A DNA stretch of 64,000 nt from Rhodovulum marinum (GTDB taxonomy: Bacteria; Pseudomonadota; Alphaproteobacteria; Rhodobacterales; Rhodobacteraceae): contig NZ_SLXP01000001.1 in NCBI RefSeq assembly GCF_004343075.1, forward strand, positions 1-64,000. Direction: 5' to 3'. Below the pieces are notes generated by a model. It made no database searches and was not told where the DNA came from. It was given only the letters and a program-made list of their open reading frames with translations. Both the position numbers and the translations under genes were made by a program. Below, in pieces: positions 14,318-23,324 of the stretch (position 1 is its first letter; each line of letters opens with the position of its first letter).

Positions 14318-15607
14318 TCAGGCCGGCGTGGCGAGGTGCTTGATCGCGCCCGGCGTGCCGATCCCGCCGTCGTAGCGCACGACGCCGGCGATCCCGAGAT
14401 TCGGGAAGAACTTCTCGCGGGCGATCCCGATCATCGGGCTCCCCACCTTCCGGACGTAGAACTCGCCGAAATCGCCGAAGGCGATCGGCTTCTTCGAGGC
14501 GCCGATCTGATCCATCGCCTGATTGAAGCGCGCCGGCTTGCCGAGGAGGGTCGGGGGGACGCCGCGGGTCACGTCGCCGTCGCTCCAGATGTAATCGCCG
14601 TTCGCGTTTTTCAGCTTCCGGACGTGCTTCACGGTCTGGTCGTGCATCTGGAAACCGACCTTCGGACCCATGCGATAGGCGGGATCGACCGAGTGGAAGA
14701 GGTCGATCACCTCGTCGAAGGTGAGCGCCGAATTCGACGCCGCGAGCTTGCCCTCGACCGAGGCCGTCATGAACCCGAGCGGCTGGCCGACGCCGGTCCC
14801 GACCGTGAGCTCGGTATTCGCCTTCCGGCCCGCGCGCTTGGCGATGAGGCGGGCGAGGATCGCTTCCCACGAGAAGCCCGAATCCTGCGCGAGCTCGAAA
14901 CTCCAAGTGATCCACGGCGTCGCGCGGGTGTAGGCGAGGAGGTCCTCCTTCGTCACGGTCACGTCGCCCGACCCGTCGTCGGCGAGCGAGTTGCCCTCGG
15001 TATGGGCGGCCGTCTCGCCGGCGGTGTCGTCGATCTTGGGAAGGACGATCGGCGCGCCGTCACCCGTGACCATGACCGTCGCGACGTCCTCGTCCCACAT
15101 GGGACCATAGGCGGCCATCGCGATATTGATCTCGCGCGCGAGGGTCGTCGGGACGGTGAAGCCGCCGGTCGCGCCCGTCGCGCCGGCCTGGGCGCGCTGG
15201 TCGATCTTCGCGAAATTCGCGCGCAGCATGTCGCGCGCCTCCTGCGGGATCGCCGAGAGATCGCCGCCGGCCGCGAGCATGTCGCGGAAGGCTTCGCGAT
15301 ACTCGTCGCTGTCCGCGTGCGCGCCGGGCGCGAAGGAATCGGAGGCCGCGGTCGGGCGGCGCGACTCGCGCGCCTCGCGGGCGCCGCGCTCCTCGATCTC
15401 CTCCATTTCCCGGCGCGCCTCGTCGGACCGCTCCAGCCGGTCCGCCTGCTTCACGAGCGAGTCGCGGCGATCCATCAGGGAATCGAATTCGGCCTCGAAG
15501 GCCGCGGCCTTGTCGGCGTCCTTCTCGGCGCCGGCAGCGTCGAGCTTCGAGCGGGCCTCGGTTTCGAGCCGCTTCGCCTCCTCGCGGAGCTCCTTGATCT
15601 TGGACAT
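14318..15607 (-). CDS. Major capsid protein, HK97 family
   Basis: 429 residues from ATG 15607 (AGGAAAGG upstream; a TTG two codons earlier is unlikely). Residues 1-75 are a charged coiled-coil delta domain (MSKIKELREEAKRLE), removed by the protease next door. The HK97 fold begins near residue 135 (GATGATGGFTVPTTLA), with KIDDTAGETAAHTEG and a C-terminal MIGIAREKFF. It is set apart by hairpins on both sides, consistent with separate high-level expression. Confidence 0.93.
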   Translation of the reverse strand: MSKIKELREEAKRLETEARSKLDAAGAEKDADKAAAFEAEFDSLMDRRDSLVKQADRLERSDEARREMEEIEERGAREARESRRPTAASDSFAPGAHADSDEYREAFRDMLAAGGDLSAIPQEARDMLRANFAKIDQRAQAGATGATGGFTVPTTLAREINIAMAAYGPMWDEDVATVMVTGDGAPIVLPKIDDTAGETAAHTEGNSLADDGSGDVTVTKEDLLAYTRATPWITWSFELAQDSGFSWEAILARLIAKRAGRKANTELTVGTGVGQPLGFMTASVEGKLAASNSALTFDEVIDLFHSVDPAYRMGPKVGFQMHDQTVKHVRKLKNANGDYIWSDGDVTRGVPPTLLGKPARFNQAMDQIGASKKPIAFGDFGEFYVRKVGSPMIGIAREKFFPNLGIAGVVRYDGGIGTPGAIKHLATPA

Positions 15608-15632
15608 TTCCAAGCCTTTCCTTTTCAGAAAC

Positions 15633-15724
15633 GCGCCCCTCCCCCGGCGGGGCGCTTGGGGTTTCGATCGCAGGGGGAAGGGCGGCGGGGAGGCCGCACG
15701 AAAAAGGCCGCCCGGGGGCGGCCT
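15633..15724 (-). terminator. Rho-independent terminator and second hairpin ahead of capsid gene
   Basis: On the minus strand GGCCGCCCCCGGGCGGCC is followed by TTTTT (15724-15701), 35 bp after the protease stop. A second stem (GCGCCCC/GGGGCGC, 15655-15633) with a short TTT tract lies just before the capsid ribosome site. Early and late transcripts through the protease would end here unless antiterminated. Confidence 0.7.
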
Positions 15725-15758
15725 TCGTCAGCGTGGGGCGGCGGGGTCGCCGGCCGGG

Positions 15759-16349
15759 TCAGAGCCCGGCGAGGCGCGCCTTCCGCGCGAGGCGGGCTGC
15801 GACCTGGCCGGCGTCCGGCCTCCGATCGGCGCGGGCGGCCTCCAGAGACCGAAGGCCGATCTCGGTCCCGGAATAGGCCGGCTCCGTCACGATCGAGACG
15901 TCGAAGAGCTCGACCTCGTGGATCGTGCGCCGCGGGACCTCGCCGCTATCGTCCCACTCCTCCCGCACGGCGCGGAAGGCGAAGGACATTTTCGAGAGGT
16001 CGCCTCGCTTCATCTTCGGGACGATCCGCTTCACGTCGGGATCGTCGGGATCGAGCTCGCTCTCGACCCGGAGCCCGCGCGCATCCTCGGCGAGCCGGAG
16101 CGTCCCCGAGCTCGTGCGCGCGAGCGGCAAATCCCGGTGATTGACGAGAAAGACCGTATCGTCGCCGCGCTTGAGCGCCTCGGCGAAGGCGCCGGGCGCG
16201 ATCACCTCCTCGAAGAAATCGCCGATCATTGCCGGCTCGCTGAAAACGGCCGCATAGCCGGAGACGCGAACCGCGTCGGCCTCGGCCTCGCCCGCCTCGC
16301 GGACCTCGATCGGGAGCCCTGCCCGGACCTCGCGCTCTTGTTTCGTCAT
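15759..16349 (-). CDS. HK97-family prohead protease
   Basis: 196 residues from an ATG overlapping the portal stop. Signatures are VSGYAAVFSEPAMIGDFFEE near residue 30, FLVNHRDLPLARTSSGTL with the family's active-site His (about residue 71), KRGDLSKMSFAF near 115 with the catalytic Ser region, and HEVELFDVSIVTEPAY near 145. It matures the prohead by cutting the capsid delta domain. Standard order: portal, protease, capsid. Confidence 0.93.
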   Translation of the reverse strand: MTKQEREVRAGLPIEVREAGEAEADAVRVSGYAAVFSEPAMIGDFFEEVIAPGAFAEALKRGDDTVFLVNHRDLPLARTSSGTLRLAEDARGLRVESELDPDDPDVKRIVPKMKRGDLSKMSFAFRAVREEWDDSGEVPRRTIHEVELFDVSIVTEPAYSGTEIGLRSLEAARADRRPDAGQVAARLARKARLAGL

Positions 16350-17638
16350 TCCTCGGTGTCCTCCGGGGGCTGGGGCGACGAAACCCCGCGCGCGATCTCG
16401 GCGCGGATTTTGTCCTCGATAAGCGTGATCGGGATCGTCGCGGATTGCATGAAGAGTTGACCGCCGCCGTCCAGCGCCTCGCGACCGGACATTTCGCGCG
16501 CCTCGTTCGGCGTGAGTTGCCCGGTCTGCACAGCCCGGGCGAGCGCCTCGATCCGGTCCTTGAAAACGCCCTTCGCGAGCTCGTCGAGATCGCTCCGGAC
16601 GTAGAGGTCGGAATCGCGCCCGAAGAGCTTCAAGGAAAGCTCGGCGTCGCTCTGGCGGGCCCGCTTCGAGAGCGTGTGCTTGACGAGGTGAAGGTCCTGT
16701 TGCTCGGTGTTCGCGAAGGTCCCGGTCGAGAGCTCTTGCAGGAAAACCGGCGGGAGGTTGTAAATCCGCGCGACCTGCTGAACCGTGAAAATCTGGACCG
16801 GAGTCAACTGCATCTTTTCCGGATCGTCGCCGAGCCGGGTCAGCTTGAAGCCGGCGGGGATCGGGAGGATCGGCTTCCCTTCCTCGGCCTGCCGGCGCGC
16901 GACCTTCGCCACGTCGTCGGACGCCCGACGCGCCGCGTCGCCGGAGGGCATGGCGCCCTCCAGCACATAGGGCGGAATCCCGTTCTTCCCGAAAACCGTC
17001 AGGGCATAGCGCGAGGCGTTCAAACCCTGCCGGATCGCCCCGGCGCATGTCAGAACCGGGTTTCGCGACGAGATCAGATCGGCCCGCCGGGAGAAAGCGA
17101 GGTCGATCACGTCGGCCGCCGGATAGGTGACGACGCGGCCGTCCGCGCGGGTGTAGTCGAAAAAGACCCGGCCGCGGCCGTCGCGGCGGACCGCGGTCCG
17201 GTCATATTCCAGCGGGAAGAGGTTGATCGGGAGACCGGTCCGGTCGCGCTCTATGTAGATATAGCCGCGCCCCGGCCCGAATTGCTCGGCGTGCGCGACC
17301 TGGCGGAGCTCGATCGCCGGGGTCGTATCGTTGGCCGCGACGTTGAGAAGGGCGGCGACCGGGTGATCGACCCGCTCGTCGGGCTCGCCGGGCCCCCGCC
17401 GCCGATAGACGGCGACCGGGAGCGCGGCGAGCGAGGAGCTCAGGAAGTTGATCGCCGCGAAAACCGGAGGGAGCGAGATCGCCTCATTGAAAGAGACGTG
17501 CTCCGAGGCCCCCTCGGCGCCGATGATCCGGAGGAGCCCCTCGAAGCCCGGATCGAACTGGACCGCGGCGCGGAGCTCCGCTTCGGCCTCGGCCGCGCGG
17601 GTTGCCGGCGCGCGGCGGAAGAGGTTCTTCAATCCCAT
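16346..17638 (-). CDS. Portal protein, HK97 family
   Basis: 430 residues from ATG 17638, overlapping the terminase end by 10 bp. ISLPPVFAAINFLSSSLAAL near residue 53, AHAEQFGPGRGYIYIERD near 115, LTPVQIFTVQQVARIYNLPP near 290 and FANTEQQDLHLVKHTL near 325 are characteristic of the HK97 portal. It forms the 12-fold ring through which DNA is packaged. The family-typical length fits without the longer open frame upstream. Confidence 0.93.
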   Translation of the reverse strand: MGLKNLFRRAPATRAAEAEAELRAAVQFDPGFEGLLRIIGAEGASEHVSFNEAISLPPVFAAINFLSSSLAALPVAVYRRRGPGEPDERVDHPVAALLNVAANDTTPAIELRQVAHAEQFGPGRGYIYIERDRTGLPINLFPLEYDRTAVRRDGRGRVFFDYTRADGRVVTYPAADVIDLAFSRRADLISSRNPVLTCAGAIRQGLNASRYALTVFGKNGIPPYVLEGAMPSGDAARRASDDVAKVARRQAEEGKPILPIPAGFKLTRLGDDPEKMQLTPVQIFTVQQVARIYNLPPVFLQELSTGTFANTEQQDLHLVKHTLSKRARQSDAELSLKLFGRDSDLYVRSDLDELAKGVFKDRIEALARAVQTGQLTPNEAREMSGREALDGGGQLFMQSATIPITLIEDKIRAEIARGVSSPQPPEDTEE

Positions 17639-19464
17639 AGGGAATCCTCCAGCGAAAAGGTTGCGTCCGCCCAAGGCGACACGGGATCGCCGCTCCGCTC
17701 GCGGCAAAGCGCCATCCCGACCGCCATCGCGAGCGAGACCATCCCGTCGATCCGGCCGTGAGCCTTCTCCTTGTCGAACATGCGGTGTCCGGTCCGATTC
17801 TCGGCGTAAGTGACCGAGGCCGCCATGGAGTCGAGGAGCGGATTCCGCTCGACGGTCAAGCGCCCGTCGCCGAGCGCCTCCTCCAGCTTGTTGATCGAGT
17901 CCGGCATCCAGAGGAAGATTTCCTTCGCGCCCTCCGGGGCGTTCGGGTCCTTCTCCAGAATCCGCTTTTGGTAGCCCTGCGGATGGATTTCCGCGGGGAT
18001 CGTGATCCCGGCCTCGGTGAGGTTCTCGGTCAACCTCTCGAGTCCGTATTGGTCCGCCGCGATCGCGACCGGCGAGAAGCGCGCGTTGATCCGGCCGATC
18101 GCGTCGGCGAGCCACGCATACTTGAGCCGCTCGCCCGGGACCGCCTCGATAAAGCCCTGATCCGTCCAGAGATCATAGGGCGCTTGGTCGCGGGCGGCGC
18201 GATCGAGGAGCGTATCGCCCGGCGTCCAGAACCACGTTTTCGCGACGAGCCGCTCGGCGTCCTTCGTAGGATCGACGAGCCACGCGAGCGTGAGCGCCGA
18301 GAAGTCGCGGACCTGGGAAAGGTCGAGCCCTCCGAAGCACGGGAAGCCCTTCTCGGTGAGCTCCTCGGGATCGACCTCGCCGTGAGCCGCGAGCCACGTC
18401 TCGCGCTTGATCGCGGCCGTGACGGATTGCGTCCACTGGCAGAAATGGAGCCGGGCGATCCCGTTCCGCTTGCCCGGCATCTGGCGGGCCTTCTTCACCT
18501 CGCCGGCGAGGAACTCCTCCGAGATCGTATGGCCGAGGAGCGGGTTTGCCTTGATCCAGCACGACGGGTCACTTTCCCAATCGTCGCCCTCGTCGAGCGA
18601 ACAAACGAAAGCGAAGGTCGTATCGTCGTCGGTGACGCCGGTCACGACGTTGATCGCGTGCGTGTGCTCCTCGAAACAGATCGAGCGCCGATCGGTCCCG
18701 CTATTCGTCGCCATGACGAGGAGCGGTTGCCGGCGGAACTTGAAGCCCCTCTCCAGCATGTCGATAACGTCCCGCGAGCGGTGCTCGTGCACCTCGTCGC
18801 AAAGCGCGCAATGCGGGCGTGGGCCCGATTGCCCGGCCTCCGCCGAGATCGGCTTGAAGATGCGTTTCCCGCCGTCCCGGCCGGTATAGGTCAATTGCCA
18901 GACCGGATTCTCGCCCTGCGCCGAGACGACGCGCGAGAGCGCCGGCGACTGGTCCCGCATCGCCACGGCGTCGCGGAACATGACTTGCGCCTGATCCTTC
19001 TTCGAGGCGGCGGCGTAAACCTCGGCCCGGGCCTCGCCGTCCGCGATCAGCATATAAAGACCGATCCCGGCGATTAGCGGGCTCTTCCCGTTCCCCTTCC
19101 CCTCTTCGTCGTAGAACCGGCGAAAGCGGCGCGTCCCGCGAAGGACCGGGCTCGGGTGATCGTCCGCCCATTTCCAGCCGAAGAGAGACCCGACCCGGAA
19201 CGCCTGCGACGGGTGCAGCTTGAACGGACGGCCCTCGAACTGTCCGCCGTTGAGGCGGAGCATCTTCGGGAAGAAACGGATCGCGCGGAGCGCCGCGTCG
19301 AGGTCCCAAACGAGGCCACGGGCGGGCCCCTCTTCGAGGTCGCGAAGGTGGCGCGCCGCGGCGGCGCGGATATAGGGCCCCGCGACCACCTCCCCGGCGA
19401 CCACGCTCTCGGCCCACGCCGTCACCGGGTCCGCGGCGGCCGCGGTCCGGTGTGCGCGGCTCAT
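17629..19464 (-). CDS. Terminase large subunit
   Basis: 611 residues. ATPase: Walker-A-like EGKGNGKSPL (121-130) and Walker-B ALCDEVHEH (220-228). Nuclease: GLDLSQVRDFSAL near 380, AADQYG near 465 and HGRIDGMVSLAMAVG near 570, giving the acidic residues of the RNaseH-like fold. This is the Terminase_1 (HK97-like) type. It packages DNA with the P27-type small subunit encoded just upstream, with which it overlaps by 4 bp. Confidence 0.95.
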   Translation of the reverse strand: MSRAHRTAAAADPVTAWAESVVAGEVVAGPYIRAAAARHLRDLEEGPARGLVWDLDAALRAIRFFPKMLRLNGGQFEGRPFKLHPSQAFRVGSLFGWKWADDHPSPVLRGTRRFRRFYDEEGKGNGKSPLIAGIGLYMLIADGEARAEVYAAASKKDQAQVMFRDAVAMRDQSPALSRVVSAQGENPVWQLTYTGRDGGKRIFKPISAEAGQSGPRPHCALCDEVHEHRSRDVIDMLERGFKFRRQPLLVMATNSGTDRRSICFEEHTHAINVVTGVTDDDTTFAFVCSLDEGDDWESDPSCWIKANPLLGHTISEEFLAGEVKKARQMPGKRNGIARLHFCQWTQSVTAAIKRETWLAAHGEVDPEELTEKGFPCFGGLDLSQVRDFSALTLAWLVDPTKDAERLVAKTWFWTPGDTLLDRAARDQAPYDLWTDQGFIEAVPGERLKYAWLADAIGRINARFSPVAIAADQYGLERLTENLTEAGITIPAEIHPQGYQKRILEKDPNAPEGAKEIFLWMPDSINKLEEALGDGRLTVERNPLLDSMAASVTYAENRTGHRMFDKEKAHGRIDGMVSLAMAVGMALCRERSGDPVSPWADATFSLEDSLWD

Positions 19465-19943
19465 GTCAGGTAATCCCCCGTCCCGTCAGGATCGTTGAAG
19501 TTGAAGCCGAGTTGACCCGGCGCCGTGAGGCTCCGCTCGGTCGCGGGCGTCATGCCGAATTCGCCGGCGAGGGCCCGAATCTGGCGGAAGGTTTCGTTGA
19601 CCTGGGCGACCTCCGGGCGGGCTTTCTGTTGCTCGCCGTCCCGGGTTTTCGTCGTGTAGGTTTCGCCCTCTTCCTCGATCACGAGGAGGAGTCGCTCGTG
19701 CCGCGCGACGACGCGGACGAGCTGGTGAAACATGAAAATATTCGCCTCGTTGAGCCGATCCCGCGTCGGGTGGCAGAGCGGGAGCGCGAGGCGGCGGTAG
19801 ATTTCCCGGTGATCGGGATTCATGTCGCCCGGCTCAAGCTCCAGCATCCGCGACCGGGCGCGCTCGGCCAGATTGTGAGGCGCCGCGCCGTCCTCCCGCA
19901 TGGGGACGACGGCGCCGCTCCCATTGGGTTTACGGCCCTTCAT
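19461..19943 (-). CDS. Terminase small subunit, P27 family
   Basis: 160 residues opening MKGRKPNGSG, a typical P27-family start, with PLCHPTRDRLNEANIFMFHQ in the middle and a C-terminal EFGMTPATERSL. It recognises the packaging site and presents DNA to the large subunit. The order HNH - small - large terminase is that of cos-type phages. Confidence 0.88.
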   Translation of the reverse strand: MKGRKPNGSGAVVPMREDGAAPHNLAERARSRMLELEPGDMNPDHREIYRRLALPLCHPTRDRLNEANIFMFHQLVRVVARHERLLLVIEEEGETYTTKTRDGEQQKARPEVAQVNETFRQIRALAGEFGMTPATERSLTAPGQLGFNFNDPDGTGDYLT

Positions 19944-20087
19944 GTGGCAATCCCTCTCATGTGGAGAACTCTATTCAATTTCCGCTCGGCGCGAAAAAAG
20001 GCTCCTCCTCCGGTCCTCTGGCGGGCGGGTGGCGCTTCGACCCCTCCCCCCGGGGTCTGCGCGAAGCGCGCGGCGCGGGAGGCCGCG

Positions 20088-20450
20088 CTACCTGTTGGCA
20101 GGGTGGCGGGGGTCGAGGGGCCAGCCATCGGCGCCGCGCTCCTCGGAAAAACCCTTCACCTCTTCGCGCTGCTTGTTCCGATCGTGATCGTCAGGGCAAA
20201 GCGTTTGCAGGTTGTCCGGATCGTAGAAGAGCGCCTCGTCGCCCTTGTGCGGGACGATGTGATCCGCGACGACGTGGCGGCGGCGTGGGTTGCTCTGGGG
20301 CGCGCCTGCGGAGGTGAGGCTCCCGTCATTGGCGAAACCGCGTTTCAGGCAGAGACGGCAAAGCGGCTCTCGCTCCTTCTGCGCCGTCGAGAGCCGGCGC
20401 CATGCCGCGGTTTTGTAGAGGCGCCGCCACGGGCGCGGATCGCTCGCCAT
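20088..20450 (-). CDS. HNH endonuclease next to terminase
   Basis: 120 residues from ATG 20450. After WRRLYKTAAWRRL a zinc-knuckle CRLC is followed by ADHIVPHKGDEALFYD, NLQTLCPDDHDRNKQ: the HNH core with DH, N and H plus C-x2-C pairs. Proteins of this type (HK97 gp74) stimulate terminase cutting at cos sites. A longer open frame upstream is rejected because homologues begin near this ATG. Confidence 0.88.
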   Translation of the reverse strand: MASDPRPWRRLYKTAAWRRLSTAQKEREPLCRLCLKRGFANDGSLTSAGAPQSNPRRRHVVADHIVPHKGDEALFYDPDNLQTLCPDDHDRNKQREEVKGFSEERGADGWPLDPRHPANR

Positions 20451-20616
20451 GTCCTGCGCTCCTCGATCTGGCGGGAAGGACGTCGCGGATCGCATGGGCC
20501 CGGGGCGAGGGCGAGACGAGGAGAGCAAGAGCCCCGAACGGCCGCGATCCGCGACGTTGCTCGACTCGCTAGACGAGAGCGACACGAGCCGTCAAGAAAA
20601 CCGCGGCCGGGTGACA

Positions 20617-21336
20617 TCAAGGGCGCGAAACCCGGTTGCCGTAGCCCATCGCGTCGGCGAGGTCGGTCAGCATTTCCGCCGCCGATTCGGTCAGGGCCTT
20701 GCGGTGCTTCGAGTGCGCGCTCCAGCCGGCGCGGCGCAAGATCGCCGCCATGTCGAGGCCCTCTATCGCGATCGCGTCGAGGAGCTCGGTCGCGGTGATC
20801 GGGCGAGCGGCGCCGCGGCTGGGGCGGAGGATCACGCGCGCCGGACCCTCGACATAGGCCCGCCGGGCGCGCGACCATTTCCAGCGGTTGACCGTGCCGC
20901 GCGCGAGGCGGACCATTCCGGCCTGCTGCGCCCGCGTCGCCGCGCCGCCGTCCGGCACCTCGGCGGACGATCCGCCGGGCGCCTCCGGGCCGAGCGACGC
21001 GCCGCGGACGGCCCCGACCCGCTCGACCGCGGACGCATAGGCCAGCGCGGCAAGGCGGCGGCCATCATGGCGCGAGAGCTTGGCGAGGATCGGAGGCTCC
21101 CGGCGCAGCGCGGTCCGGGTGCCCGGCTCGGTCAAGGGCTCCTCAACCTGGCGGCCGTCCGGCGTGCGGCGGAGCTCCACCACCTCGCCGAGGACGACGG
21201 GATCGCGGGCGAGGCCCGACGCGGGGCGCTCGCCTGCGCCGTCGCCCGCGCCCTGCCGGGACGCCGCGGCGGCGGCGAGTATGTCGAGGGTCAGGGACGC
21301 AACGAGGCCCCGCGGCGTGGAATGGGTCCGGATCAT
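20617..21336 (-). CDS. Probable late-operon regulator
   Basis: 239 residues from ATG 21336, with AAGGAG 8 nt upstream. No catalytic motif. The C-terminal part (ITATELLDAIAIEGLDMAAIL, then RRAGWSAHSKHRKALTES) looks like a compact helical DNA-binding domain of the style seen in alphaproteobacterial phage regulators. Position as first gene of the late operon, before HNH and terminase, is where RinA/ArpU-type late activators sit. A phage operator (21374-21389) lies 38 bp upstream. The name is positional inference. Confidence 0.5.
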   Translation of the reverse strand: MIRTHSTPRGLVASLTLDILAAAAASRQGAGDGAGERPASGLARDPVVLGEVVELRRTPDGRQVEEPLTEPGTRTALRREPPILAKLSRHDGRRLAALAYASAVERVGAVRGASLGPEAPGGSSAEVPDGGAATRAQQAGMVRLARGTVNRWKWSRARRAYVEGPARVILRPSRGAARPITATELLDAIAIEGLDMAAILRRAGWSAHSKHRKALTESAAEMLTDLADAMGYGNRVSRP

Positions 21337-21373
21337 GCTCTCCGCTCCTTTTGGTGCTCCCCGGCACAATACA

Positions 21374-21389
21374 TCACAAGATATTGTGA
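21374..21389 (-). promoter_or_regulatory. Phage operator at the late promoter
   Basis: TCACAAGATATTGTGA, a perfect 6-4-6 palindrome shared with 29651 and 30362. On the minus strand it ends 2 bp before a TATTGT -10 candidate, and the -35 position (TAAAAT) is poor. That suggests repression by the phage repressor plus need for an activator. Confidence 0.7.
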
Positions 21390-21399
21390 TTTTAGCCCC

Positions 21400-21701
21400 T
21401 GATTTCGGGATTTACGGGATCGACGCGGGACCGAAACGGGACCGACAAAATCAACCCCAGCGCACCCAGATTCCTGTTTTTATTTCTTTTTTCTGATCTA
21501 CGGGATCGACGGGATCGAGAATCCGACATAACGCATAAAAGAAAAACCCGGCTCCCCGCACCCCGCGCACACATATGAAGAGCCCCGGGAATTTCGCTCC
21601 CGTCAATCCCGCAGGCATCCTAAACCATTGTCCTTGATAGACTTTCCATGGGATCAACGCCTTTTTTCGCTCCCGCGCTCAATCCCGTGACGGGATCAAC
21701 G
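21400..21701. repeat. Iteron-like repeats, candidate replication origin
   Basis: Within a 577-bp gene-free stretch (21337-21913) the motif GGGATC[G/A]ACG occurs at about 21416, 21502, 21650 and 21692, with an overlapping further GGGATCGA at 21511 and an inverted variant CGTCAATCCCG at 21601. An AT-rich tract (about 21475-21495) lies between copies. Such arrays next to primase/helicase genes are typical of phage origins. The remainder of the stretch (21702-21913) holds nothing I recognise. Confidence 0.5.
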
Positions 21702-21913
21702 GACCGAGATCGCGCTTCTCTGGCATGGGGGAAGGGGGCGGCCGAAGCCGCGCGGGAGGCGCCGGGCCGAGGCGGCGGCGCCGATCTGGCGGGGCGGTCG
21801 TGGCAGCGCCGCCGGGAGCGATGGATCAGAAAAGCCGGCCCTGCCGATCGTCCCGCCTCGCGGCGGCCGAGGGCGTGGGAGAGACGGGACGATCCAGAGC
21901 AGGCGGCAGGCGG

Positions 21914-22702
21914 TCAGCGCCAAGCAATGCCGCGGTAATAGCTGTCCGAACTCTTGAAAGGGCAAAAGGTGGCGCCGCTCTCGGGGTCGCGATAAACGCC
22001 GGAAAGCGCCGCAAGCCTGATCTGCGCGCGGCGTCGTCCCCAGGCGGGAAGGCCCCGCTCGACCTGCCATGCGCGGAAACGGGCGATCAGATCGCGGGCA
22101 AGCAGAACATCATCCCTATCTCCGCTCACGACGCATTGCGTGGACAGGAACACGCGCAAGGGGTCGTCGCCATCGCCGCAAACCTGCGTGGCGTGATGCT
22201 TGGCAGGATCGTAAAGGCCGACGAGATCGCTCGTGGACCAGAAGTCCTGAGCAGCACGACGCCCCCAGGTCAACCGAACTTCGCGGCAGGCGGAAAGAGC
22301 CTGCTCCAATCCATCCGGGGCAACAGAGGCGGCGGCGGCCTGGCCTTGCAAGGCCGCCTCCATGCGATTGAACGCCTCAATATAGCACAGCTTCCAGCGC
22401 AAGGCACGCGGGCCGGTGAACCCCATTGCAAGAAGGGTGAACCCGTCCCGCGTCATTTCAAATACGCGGAATCGCCTTGCTGTCCCGTTGCCGGTCTCCA
22501 CCTCTATGAACGACTCCTCAAATTTGAGGAGTGGCCCCAACAACAACGCGGGCTCTTCCGAGATCAGCCTCTCGATATCCCGCAATACGTTGTCATGCCG
22601 CTTACCAAAGAACGCGGCCACGTCCCGGCTGCTGGCGAACACGCCACCATTCCTGGCGAACACAACCGGCTGGCGGGCGGGAACCTCGGCCGCCACGCTC
22701 AC
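21914..22702 (-). CDS. Rha-family regulator with C-terminal domain shared with the phage helicase
   Basis: 262 residues. Residues 10-120 form a Rha domain (FASSRDVAAFFGKRHDNVLR and FTLLAMGFTGPRALRWK). Residues 180-262 (from DPLRVFLSTQC to SDSYYRGIAW) closely resemble residues 487-570 of the D5-like helicase encoded at 23836-25599 (DPLRVFLLTQC to SDSYYVGIGF). Rha proteins alter phage growth depending on host factors; the added domain suggests that it competes with or targets the replication machinery. The gene is less GC-biased than its neighbours. Confidence 0.8.
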   Translation of the reverse strand: MSVAAEVPARQPVVFARNGGVFASSRDVAAFFGKRHDNVLRDIERLISEEPALLLGPLLKFEESFIEVETGNGTARRFRVFEMTRDGFTLLAMGFTGPRALRWKLCYIEAFNRMEAALQGQAAAASVAPDGLEQALSACREVRLTWGRRAAQDFWSTSDLVGLYDPAKHHATQVCGDGDDPLRVFLSTQCVVSGDRDDVLLARDLIARFRAWQVERGLPAWGRRRAQIRLAALSGVYRDPESGATFCPFKSSDSYYRGIAWR

Positions 22703-22974
22703 GCCCCCGCCCTTTCCTGCGCACGGCGCGCCGCCCGCACCGCGGGGTGCGTGGCGAAAATGTCAGCGCACAAAGTATCGGAGTGAGCAGTCGCATCCGC
22801 AAGGATATCTTCCAGAATCGAGGCGGCGGCGCCGACCATTTCGCAGAACTCTTCGGGCGAAAGATCGGCCGCGCCCTGACCGGCAAGGCGCAGAGTGCGT
22901 GCCTGCATTTGGGCCTTGTAGATCAGTGCGGTCAGGGCTTCGGCGGCGGGGGTCAGTTTATGTGCGGCACTCAT
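22699..22974 (-). CDS. Small helical hypothetical protein
   Basis: 91 residues from an ATG with AGGAG 7 nt upstream, overlapping the Rha start by 4 bp. Predicted mostly helical with acidic middle (LSPEEFCEMVGAAAS). Not recognised. Co-transcribed with Rha, so it may be a partner of it. Confidence 0.6.
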   Translation of the reverse strand: MSAAHKLTPAAEALTALIYKAQMQARTLRLAGQGAADLSPEEFCEMVGAAASILEDILADATAHSDTLCADIFATHPAVRAARRAQERAGA

Positions 22975-23324
22975 GGCGTTCTCCTAAGGTCAGTTTGATC
23001 CGACCGAAGGGAGACCAATCCCGGGTGGCCGGACGGAACAGGATTGGCCTTACCGCCCTTAGGAAGCGGCGCCCCCGAAGGAGCTCCTGCCCCGCCCGAC
23101 CATAAAAAAGCCGCACCGAAACGGCGCGACTTTGCGAGCGCCTAAGTCACTGCGGGAGGCCAATCCCGGCGCCGGATGCGTCCGGCACTACGAAACGATA
23201 GGCCCCACGACTGAATAAGTCAACACAGGGCGGGCACCCGGCCGCTTCGGGCGTGACAAGGCCGCGCGCGTTTGGCAGACAGGCCCGGCCGCGCTGGCCG
23301 CGACTACAGACGACAGGAGAGAGA
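22975..23324. other. Intergenic region between Rha block and lipoprotein gene
   Basis: About 350 bp without a gene. It holds the minus-strand terminator at 23104-23130, the ribosome site of the 91-residue protein, and the leader of the rightward lipoprotein gene (AGGAG at 23314). I see no convincing -35/-10 pair on either strand. Confidence 0.5.
23104..23130 (-). terminator. Rho-independent terminator of the early operon
   Basis: On the minus strand GTCGCGCC-GTTTC-GGTGCGGC (8-bp stem with two G-U pairs) is followed by TTTTTT. It would end transcripts arriving from the replication genes and insulate the Rha genes. Confidence 0.8.

Noticed and set aside
21392-21657. Two short leftward frames (60 and 68 codons) inside the iteron region
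   Set aside because: Their repeated DPVDPVD stretch simply translates the GGGATCGAC repeats; no ribosome sites.
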